A DNA stretch of 11,826 nt. Source: Hydrogenophaga sp. (lineage in GTDB: Bacteria > Pseudomonadota > Gammaproteobacteria > Burkholderiales > Burkholderiaceae). The translations under genes and the position numbers were made by a program. The stretch is from NCBI GenBank assembly GCA_025458545.1, contig JALOSH010000039.1:1-11826 (forward strand). The letters are read 5' to 3'. The notes beneath the pieces were generated by a model. It was not told where the DNA came from and did no database searches. It saw nothing but the letters and a program-made list of their open reading frames with translations. This document shows positions 1 to 7,258 of this stretch, in pieces; the stretch's first letter is position 1, and each line of letters begins with the position of its first letter.

Positions 1-419
1 CCCCTGACGTTGACGGCGTGTCGCTGGATGCACGCCCCGACGCCGCCTGGATGGCGATGTTCCTGGGCGAGGGGCTGGACCCGGTGGACGGTGCGAGTCG
101 CTCCCAGGCCTTGTCGCGCGCCCGAGGCACCCTGTTTGCCAGCTTGCGCGAGGGCGGGCAGACCCTGGCCTGCGGCGCCGCGTGTTTTGCGCAAGGCTGG
201 CTGAGCATGCATGGACTGCGCACAGCCGCCCGCCAGCGCGGCCGAGGTCTGGCGGGCCGCCTGATCCGGGCCATGGCGCTGGAGGCGCAGCGCCATGGCA
301 TCGACCGGGCCTTTCTCCAGGTGGACGGCAGCAACGCGGCGGCGCTGGCCCTGTACCGCCGCGCCGGCATGGCGACCGCCTGGTCCTACGCCTACTGGCG
401 CCAGACGCCTGCCGTTTGA
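1..419 (+). CDS. GNAT-family N-acetyltransferase, 3' part (5' end outside window)
   Basis: This is the C-terminal part of a GNAT acetyltransferase, an enzyme that moves the acetyl group of acetyl-CoA to an amine. The acceptor cannot be told from the sequence. The frame is open to the left edge, so the gene starts outside the window; a GTG at 18 is probably internal. The acetyl-CoA pyrophosphate-binding motif is visible as RQRGRGLAGRLI, matching the family's Q/R-x-x-G-x-G/A pattern. It is followed by the helix AMALEAQRHG, the strand AFLQVD, and the usual C-terminal N-x-x-A-x-x-L-Y-x-x-x-G-F/M signature (NAAALALYRRAGM). The stop is TGA at 417-419. About 110 bp separate it from clpB, which has its own heat-shock promoter, so the two are probably separate transcription units. 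Family assignment is firm from these motifs; substrate is unknown. Confidence 0.85.
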   Translation, partial: PDVDGVSLDARPDAAWMAMFLGEGLDPVDGASRSQALSRARGTLFASLREGGQTLACGAACFAQGWLSMHGLRTAARQRGRGLAGRLIRAMALEAQRHGIDRAFLQVDGSNAAALALYRRAGMATAWSYAYWRQTPAV

Positions 420-467
420 CGCAGGTCAAGCCCGCTCTCCAGCGGTGGGCCGTACGGTGCGGGCGGC

Positions 468-495
468 CTTGAAAATGGACCGATCAGCGCCATGT
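468..495 (+). promoter_or_regulatory. Sigma-32 (RpoH) heat-shock promoter of clpB
   Basis: CTTGAAA at 468-474 matches the sigma-32 -35 consensus exactly. After a 13-bp spacer, CGCCATGT at 488-495 matches the -10 consensus CCCCATNT at all but one defined base. The spacing is in the normal range for RpoH promoters. The predicted start of transcription is near 501-504, giving a 5' leader of roughly 30 bases before the clpB ATG at 531. clpB is a classic RpoH target, so position and gene agree. This is a motif match, not a mapped start site. Confidence 0.85.
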
Positions 496-500
496 GATCT

Positions 501-518
501 GCAATCCATTCTTATTGC
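501..518 (+). other. Small hairpin in the clpB leader just before the ribosome binding site
   Basis: GCAAT (501-505) and ATTGC (514-518) are perfect inverted complements around an 8-base loop. A T500/G519 wobble could extend the stem by one pair. The Shine-Dalgarno GGAG (519-522) begins directly after the stem. A weak hairpin next to the ribosome site of a heat-shock gene could modulate translation with temperature, but GGAG itself is mostly outside the stem, so this is only a possibility. Confidence 0.3.
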
Positions 519-530
519 GGAGTGCTTTTC

Positions 531-3179
<2,649 letters not shown>

Positions 3180-3190
3180 TCTGGCCGCGC

Positions 3191-3223
3191 GGTAGGCGCT
3201 TCGTCTGGTGCGGAGCCTCTACC
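3191..3223. other. Imperfect inverted repeat after clpB
   Basis: GGTAGGC (3191-3197) can pair with GCC (3215-3217) and TACC (3220-3223), leaving a 2-base bulge and a 17-base loop. It lies just after the clpB stop and before the next gene. There is no T-run, so it is not a standard intrinsic terminator. It may be chance. Confidence 0.2.
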
Positions 3224-3242
3224 CGCCCAGAAAAGCCGGTCC

Positions 3243-3248
3243 TATCAT
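3243..3248 (+). promoter_or_regulatory. Possible -10 box (TATCAT) of a leaderless transcript for the ALDH gene
   Basis: TATCAT is followed by 7 bases and then ATG at 3256. No Shine-Dalgarno sequence lies before either ATG (3247 or 3256). A -10 box six to seven bases before the start codon is what a leaderless mRNA would show. I see no good -35 element at the expected distance. Two other genes in the window show the same layout. Confidence 0.4.
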
Positions 3249-3255
3249 GCCAACC

Positions 3256-4674
3256 ATGACCCAGAACCCGCCCGAACTTCCCATGCGCGCCCTGTTTGAC
3301 GCCCAGTACCAGGCCAGCCGCGCGCAGATCGATGTGCCACTGGCTCTTCGGCTGGACCGCCTGCGGCGGCTGCGCGCGCTGATCGATCAGCACGGTGCGG
3401 CGCTGGCCGAGGCGGTGCAAGCCGACTTTGGCGTGCGCTCGGCGCGGCTCACCGAGGTTGCCGACTTCTTTGTGCTGCGCGCCTTGCTCGGTGATCTGGA
3501 AAAACACACCCGCGCCTGGATGAAGCCGCGCCGTGTCCGAACCCCGATCTATCTGCAACCCGCGAGCGCCCACATCCAGCGCCAGCCGCTCGGCGTCATC
3601 GGGGTCATCGGTCCGTGGAACTACCCGTTGCAACTCACGCTGGGCCCAGCCGCCACCGCGCTCGCGGCCGGCAACCGGGTGATGATCAAGCCCAGCGAAC
3701 TGACGCCCCACAGCTCGGCGCTGCTGTCCACGCTGTTGCACCAGGCTTTTGCGGGTGACGAAGTGTGTGTGGTGCAGGGCGGTGCCGACGTGGCCCACGA
3801 GTTCGCCAGCCTGCCGTTCGATCACCTGTTCTTCACCGGCTCCACCGCCGTGGGCCGCAAGGTGGCGGCGGCCGCTGCGGCCAACCTCACGCCCACCACG
3901 TTGGAGCTGGGTGGCAAGTCGCCTTGCATCGTCGACACGTCGGCCGATCTGGACGCGGTCGCCATCAAGATCGCGCACGGCAAGCTGCTCAACGCGGGAC
4001 AGACCTGCATTGCGCCCGACTACCTGCTGCTGCCCCAGGGCCGCGAAGCCGAGTTCGAGCGCGCCTTTGCCAGCGCCGTTTCCCGCCTGTTCCCGGGCGG
4101 TGCAGCGCATCCCGATTACGCCAGCATCGTCAGCGACCGCCACCACGCGCGGCTGCTGGCGTTGGTGCATGAGGTACAGGCCCAGGGTGCCCGCGTGGTT
4201 GAAGCGGCGCCGAGCGGCGGCACAGCGCATGCGCGCCAGATGCCACCGGTGCTGGTGTTTCAGCCGCCTGCCGATGCCCGGCTGATGCGCGAGGAGATCT
4301 TTGGCCCGGTGTTGCCGGTGCTGAGTTATGCACACATCGACGAAGCCATCGCCACCATCAACGCCAGCCCCCGCCCGCTGGCGCTCTACTGGTTCGGCAG
4401 CAACCCGGTTACGCGCGACCGGGTGTTGAGCGGCACGGTCAGCGGCGGCGTGACGGTCAACGACACGCTGATGCACATCGCCCACGAGAACCTGCCGTTC
4501 GGCGGCGTGGGTGAAAGTGGTTGGGGGGCATACCACGGAGAGACCGGCTTCTTGCGCTTCACGCAGCAAAAGCCGGTGCTGGTGCAGTCGCGCTGGGCCA
4601 TGGGCAGCCTGTTTTATCCGCCATACGGCCCGACGTTTGACCGCGTGATGGGTCTGCTGCGGCGCTGGCTCTGA
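3256..4674 (+). CDS. Aldehyde dehydrogenase, coniferyl-aldehyde-dehydrogenase-like
   Basis: An NAD(P)-dependent aldehyde dehydrogenase that oxidises an aldehyde to its carboxylate in the cytoplasm. The product is 472 residues from ATG 3256, near the length of the short class-3-like and coniferyl-aldehyde branch of the family. Visible key parts: PWNYP with N122; the nucleotide-binding FTGSTAVG (193-200); LELGGKSP with general base E217; GQTC with the catalytic cysteine C251; and EEIFGP with F349. A C-terminal FYPPYG motif and hydrophobic tail are typical of this branch. In-frame starts also exist at 3208 (GTG), 3247 and 3283. I favour 3256 because of the TATCAT box 7 bases upstream; 3247 remains possible. 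The natural substrate cannot be read from the sequence; aromatic or long-chain aliphatic aldehydes are both plausible. All catalytic residues are present. Confidence 0.92.
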   Translation: MTQNPPELPMRALFDAQYQASRAQIDVPLALRLDRLRRLRALIDQHGAALAEAVQADFGVRSARLTEVADFFVLRALLGDLEKHTRAWMKPRRVRTPIYLQPASAHIQRQPLGVIGVIGPWNYPLQLTLGPAATALAAGNRVMIKPSELTPHSSALLSTLLHQAFAGDEVCVVQGGADVAHEFASLPFDHLFFTGSTAVGRKVAAAAAANLTPTTLELGGKSPCIVDTSADLDAVAIKIAHGKLLNAGQTCIAPDYLLLPQGREAEFERAFASAVSRLFPGGAAHPDYASIVSDRHHARLLALVHEVQAQGARVVEAAPSGGTAHARQMPPVLVFQPPADARLMREEIFGPVLPVLSYAHIDEAIATINASPRPLALYWFGSNPVTRDRVLSGTVSGGVTVNDTLMHIAHENLPFGGVGESGWGAYHGETGFLRFTQQKPVLVQSRWAMGSLFYPPYGPTFDRVMGLLRRWL

Positions 4675-4691
4675 GGCGTCGCCGCGCTCAG
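4671..4691. terminator. Hairpin spanning both stop codons of two convergent genes
   Basis: CTGAG (4671-4675) pairs with CTCAG (4687-4691), and inside it GCG (4676-4678) pairs with CGC (4683-4685), with one bulged G and a TCGC loop. The structure includes the TGA of the ALDH gene (4672-4674) and the stop of the minus-strand small gene (4688-4690). Only 13 bp separate the two genes, so a bidirectional terminator would have to sit here. No T-run follows on either strand, so termination activity is uncertain. Confidence 0.35.
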
Positions 4692-4930
4692 GCGTTGTCG
4701 TTCTCTCCGTACAGCATCAAGGGCACCGGTTGCAGGTAACCCTGCTGCAACAGCCCATCGGTCAGCTCCCGGACATCACCGCCGAGCAGCACCGACAACT
4801 CGCGCTCGCTGCGCCTGCCATTGGCCATCAGCAGCAGGCTGTGGGCGCGGCGGCCGACCAGGTCCGGCCGCGACAGCGCGTCCCAGGCTTTGGTGGTTTT
4901 GGCGATGCGTTCCTGGCGTTGGATGTTCAT
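4688..4930 (-). CDS. Small protein of unknown function (80 residues), possible winged-helix fold
   Basis: I do not recognise this gene with certainty. It encodes 80 residues with ATG at 4930 and a good Shine-Dalgarno (AGGGGA on the minus strand, bases 4936-4941) five bases upstream, which supports its being real. The N-terminal part is charged (NIQRQERIAKTTKAWDAL). The middle, from about residue 28, reads as HSLLLMANGRRSERELSVLL, then a helix and GYLQPV. This helix-turn-helix-strand pattern resembles small winged-helix-like domains common in Burkholderiales, but I see no proof of DNA binding. There is no signal peptide or membrane segment. It lies downstream of the AraC-family gene on the same strand with a 139-bp gap, so it may have its own promoter. 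It converges on the ALDH gene. Confidence 0.65.
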   Translation of the reverse strand: MNIQRQERIAKTTKAWDALSRPDLVGRRAHSLLLMANGRRSERELSVLLGGDVRELTDGLLQQGYLQPVPLMLYGENDNA

Positions 4931-5069
4931 GTGGGTCCCCTGTCTTCGGCTTTGTACCTTGAGGTGAGCAAGATACGGGCCCGCCGTGACAGGGGTGTGA
5001 CGGGCGCCGATGCACCGCCAGCGGGCGCCGTGCCCACATGCGGTACGCCACGCGGGGTGGCTGCGGAGA
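4931..5069. other. Gap between AraC-type gene and small gene, with short direct repeats
   Basis: This 139-bp gap is the longest in the window. It holds two copies of CGGGCGCCG (5001-5009 and 5022-5030), 21 bp apart start to start, and two copies of GTGAC (4986-4990 and 4997-5001), 11 bp apart. These distances equal two and one turns of the helix, so the same DNA face is presented each time. The first set could also fold, because GGCGCC is self-complementary. I found no convincing -35/-10 pair for the small gene. Confidence 0.4.
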
Positions 5070-5927
5070 TCAGGCGGTGGCCGACGCGGCGCCGGGTGGC
5101 CCGAAGCGCGATGGTGGTTGCCCCAGCGCGGCGCGGAACATGGCGCTGAAGGCGCTGTCGCTGGCGTAGCCGCTGGCGGCCGCCACCTGGCTCACCGCCG
5201 CACCACGGGCCAGCATGGGCAAGGCATGCGCCAGCACCACCTGCTGGCGCCAGCGCTGGAAGCCCATGCCCAGTTCTTCGCGGAACAAGCGGGCCAGCGT
5301 GCGCGCGCTGGCACCGCTCTGGGCCGCCCAGGCCGCCAAGGTGGCGTGTTGGGCGGGCGCGCTCAGCACCGCTTCGCACAGGGCGCGCAGGCGCCGGTCG
5401 CCGCGTTGGGGGTCCGGCATCGGCACGCCCAGCGTCTGCGTGGGCGCGTGGCTCATCTCGGCCAGCACCAGGGTGGCCAGCGCCTGCTGTTGGGCAGCCT
5501 GCCGTGCGTGGTGCGGCTGGTCCATGCCCCGCACCAGTTCCCGCAGCAGGGGCGAGACCACCAGCACGCGCGAGCGGCGCCAGGCTTCGGACACCACCGA
5601 GGCGTCGATGTAGAGCGTGTGCAGTTGAGAGGTTTCGAGCATCGTCACCGCGTGTTGCGCACCGGGCGGGATCCACACCGCGTGTGAGGGCGGGACGATG
5701 CTGGTGGTCTCGAAGGCGGGCACCGTGGTGGAGGTCTGGGTCGCCACCGTGACCTGCAGCAACCCGCTGGCGCAATACGCCAGCTGGCCCCACGCATGGT
5801 GGTGCGGCTCAAACTGCGTGTCGTGCCCCATGGCGCGCGAGCGGCAGCGCACCGGTTGCCCGGGCGAGGGTCGGTAGGGATCGGTATCGCCCACCGGCAC
5901 AGCCTGGCGGGATCGGCGGGTTCTCAT
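5070..5927 (-). CDS. AraC-family transcriptional regulator with N-terminal cupin-like domain
   Basis: A 285-residue DNA-binding regulator. The N-terminal half looks like the cupin sensor of NimR/YeaM-type regulators: a histidine cluster HHH (42-44) in the start of the barrel and WIPPGAQHAV (85-94) at its end. The C-terminal 95 residues hold two helix-turn-helix units: the first around ATLAAWAAQSGASARTLARL (195-214), the second with the AraC signature GYASDSAFSAMFR (253-265) followed by the G-x-x-P-x-x-F motif (GQPPSRF). The start ATG at 5927 has a weak GGAA five bases upstream; a later Met at residue 33 is possible but would leave out upstream residues with no clear role. It is transcribed away from an MFS transporter across an 89-bp shared region. 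This is the arrangement seen for nimR/nimT in E. coli, so control of that transporter is the likely role. The effector is unknown. Confidence 0.92.
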   Translation of the reverse strand: MRTRRSRQAVPVGDTDPYRPSPGQPVRCRSRAMGHDTQFEPHHHAWGQLAYCASGLLQVTVATQTSTTVPAFETTSIVPPSHAVWIPPGAQHAVTMLETSQLHTLYIDASVVSEAWRRSRVLVVSPLLRELVRGMDQPHHARQAAQQQALATLVLAEMSHAPTQTLGVPMPDPQRGDRRLRALCEAVLSAPAQHATLAAWAAQSGASARTLARLFREELGMGFQRWRQQVVLAHALPMLARGAAVSQVAAASGYASDSAFSAMFRAALGQPPSRFGPPGAASATA

Positions 5928-5953
5928 GGGCGTTCCGTGCTGGTTTGGCAGAA

Positions 5954-5982
5954 ATTCGACAAGTCCTGTCTTTGTATCGCAA
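5954..5982 (-). promoter_or_regulatory. Probable sigma-70 promoter of the AraC-family gene
   Basis: Read on the minus strand: TTGCGA (-35, bases 5977-5982), a 17-bp spacer, and TCGAAT (-10, bases 5954-5959). The -35 matches four of six and the -10 four of six consensus bases, with ideal spacing. The predicted transcript starts close to 5947, about 20 bases before the ATG at 5927. Two small dyads overlap it (see next entry), which would fit repression of the regulator's own gene. Confidence 0.5.
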
Positions 5983-5983
5983 A
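5958..5983. promoter_or_regulatory. Two back-to-back 13-bp dyads in the araC/MFS divergent region (candidate operator)
   Basis: GACA-N5-TGTC (5958-5970) is directly followed by TTTG-N5-CAAA (5971-5983). Each has four-base arms and a five-base centre. They lie between the two divergent genes and cover the spacer and -35 of the predicted regulator promoter. Short arms can arise by chance, so this is a candidate only. Confidence 0.3.
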
Positions 5984-6003
5984 ACGCCAGGGGCTGCCCG
6001 ACC

Positions 6004-6009
6004 TACCAT
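6004..6009 (+). promoter_or_regulatory. Possible -10 box (TACCAT) of a leaderless transcript for the MFS gene
   Basis: TACCAT lies 7 bases before the ATG at 6017, and no Shine-Dalgarno sequence is present. There is no good -35 at the expected distance, which would fit a promoter that needs an activator such as the divergent AraC-type protein. Confidence 0.4.
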
Positions 6010-6016
6010 TGGCCCC

Positions 6017-7234
6017 ATGAACACCGCCACCCTGAACGCCGGTCTGGCCGATAACCCGGTCCCTTTGAAGCAGGACGCCGCCGTCATTGGCCTGGTGGGC
6101 CTGGCCCACGGCACCTCGCATTTCTCGCACCTGCTGCTCGCGCCGCTGTTCCCGATCTTCATGCGCGAGTTTGGCCTGAGCTATTCCGACGTGGGCCTGC
6201 TCATGACCGTGTTCTTTGTGATCTCCGGTGCGGGTCAGGCCATGGCCGGGTTTGTGGTGGACCGCATCGGCGCCAGACCGGTGCTGTTTGCTGCCATCAG
6301 CTGTTTTCTGCTGGCGTCTCTGGCTGCGTCCATGGTCACTGGTTACGCGGGGCTGTTTCTGGTGGCCGCGCTCGCCGGTCTGGGCAATGCACCGTTCCAC
6401 CCAGCGGACTTCACCATCCTGAACCAGCGCGTGTCGCCGCCGCGGCTGGGCCATGCCTTCAGCGCCCACGGACTCACCGGCAACCTTGGCTGGGCGCTGG
6501 CGCCGGCGTTCCTGGTGGGCATCACCGCGCTGGCCGATTGGCGCACCGCCTACCACGCCGCCGCGTTGTTGTACCTGGGGGTGCTGGCCGTGCTGTTCTG
6601 GCAGCGCGACAAGCTGCTGACCCAGGTGCAGGTTCGCCATGCCGATGCACCCAAGGGCTCGGACCTGGCCTTCATGAAGTTGCCGGTGGTGTGGTGGTGT
6701 TTCGCGTTTTTCCTGCTCTCGACCATGACGCTGGCGGTGGTGCAGAGTTTTGCGCCGTCCATCCTCAAGGCGATGCACGGTGTGAGCGTCGAGGCGGCCA
6801 CGCTGACCATCAGCGCCTACATGTTGTGCGGCGCCTTCGGCATGCTGGTGGGTGGCTTTGTGGCGGTTTACACCCGGCAGAGCGACCGGGTGGTGGCGGT
6901 CTCCATGTCGGCGGGTGCGACCCTGCTGCTGCTGTGCGCCACTGGCTGGCTGGACGCCACCGGCACCATGGTGGCGCTCGCCGCGACCGGTTTCGCGGTG
7001 GGCGTTGGGGGTCCGAGCCGCGACATGATGATCAAGAAGGCCACGCCCAAGGGCGCGACCGGCCGTGTGTACGGCACGGTGTACTCCGGTCTCGACGTGG
7101 GGTTTGCCATTTCGCCCCTGGTGTTCGGTGTCCTGATGGACCGTGGCTGGTACGCCCTCACGTTGGCGGGTGCTGCGCTGGTCCTGCTGATTTCTGTTTT
7201 CGCGGCGATCGGTGTCGGCCGCCGGACGGCATGA
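6017..7234 (+). CDS. MFS transporter, fosmidomycin-resistance (Fsr)-like group
   Basis: A 405-residue inner-membrane carrier of the major facilitator superfamily, probably a proton-driven exporter. About 12 hydrophobic segments can be counted, six on each side of a polar stretch near residues 195-215. The MFS motif A is visible between TM2 and TM3 as GFVVDRIGARP (78-88). The stretch HPADFTILNQRV followed by GHAFSAHGLTGNLGWA resembles the conserved TM4-TM5 region of Fsr-type carriers. The ATG at 6017 is chosen because it begins just before the first hydrophobic region and follows a TACCAT box; no Shine-Dalgarno is seen. It is divergent from an AraC-type regulator and only 24 bp upstream of a ThDP enzyme gene. 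Substrate is unknown; export of a toxic compound or of a metabolite linked to the ThDP enzyme are both possible. Confidence 0.9.
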   Translation: MNTATLNAGLADNPVPLKQDAAVIGLVGLAHGTSHFSHLLLAPLFPIFMREFGLSYSDVGLLMTVFFVISGAGQAMAGFVVDRIGARPVLFAAISCFLLASLAASMVTGYAGLFLVAALAGLGNAPFHPADFTILNQRVSPPRLGHAFSAHGLTGNLGWALAPAFLVGITALADWRTAYHAAALLYLGVLAVLFWQRDKLLTQVQVRHADAPKGSDLAFMKLPVVWWCFAFFLLSTMTLAVVQSFAPSILKAMHGVSVEAATLTISAYMLCGAFGMLVGGFVAVYTRQSDRVVAVSMSAGATLLLLCATGWLDATGTMVALAATGFAVGVGGPSRDMMIKKATPKGATGRVYGTVYSGLDVGFAISPLVFGVLMDRGWYALTLAGAALVLLISVFAAIGVGRRTA

Positions 7235-7246
7235 GGTGCAGCGCGG

Positions 7247-7252
7247 CACAAT
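7247..7252 (+). promoter_or_regulatory. Possible -10 box (CACAAT) directly before the ThDP enzyme gene
   Basis: CACAAT lies 6 bases before the ATG at 7259, in the 24-bp gap after the transporter gene. No Shine-Dalgarno sequence is present. This could allow a separate leaderless transcript in addition to read-through from the transporter gene. No clear -35 is seen. Confidence 0.4.
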
Positions 7253-7258
7253 GCCGCC

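Noticed and set aside
432..445. Small hairpin CCGCT/AGCGG after the acetyltransferase gene as a terminator
   Set aside because: Only five pairs and no T-run; too weak to call.
494..498. TGTGA half-site overlapping the clpB -10 region
   Set aside because: No matching TCACA at a 5-8 base distance; a single 5-base match is expected by chance.
522..530. GTG at 522 as the clpB start
   Set aside because: It lies within the Shine-Dalgarno that serves the ATG at 531, and the usual ClpB N-terminus begins at that ATG.
3208..3246. GTG at 3208 as the aldehyde dehydrogenase start
   Set aside because: The added residues are not typical of the family, no ribosome site precedes it, and a -10-like box sits between it and the better ATG.
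5010..5687. Plus-strand open frame (about 225 codons) opposite the AraC-type gene
   Set aside because: Shadow of the AraC-type gene, whose signature motifs are clear.
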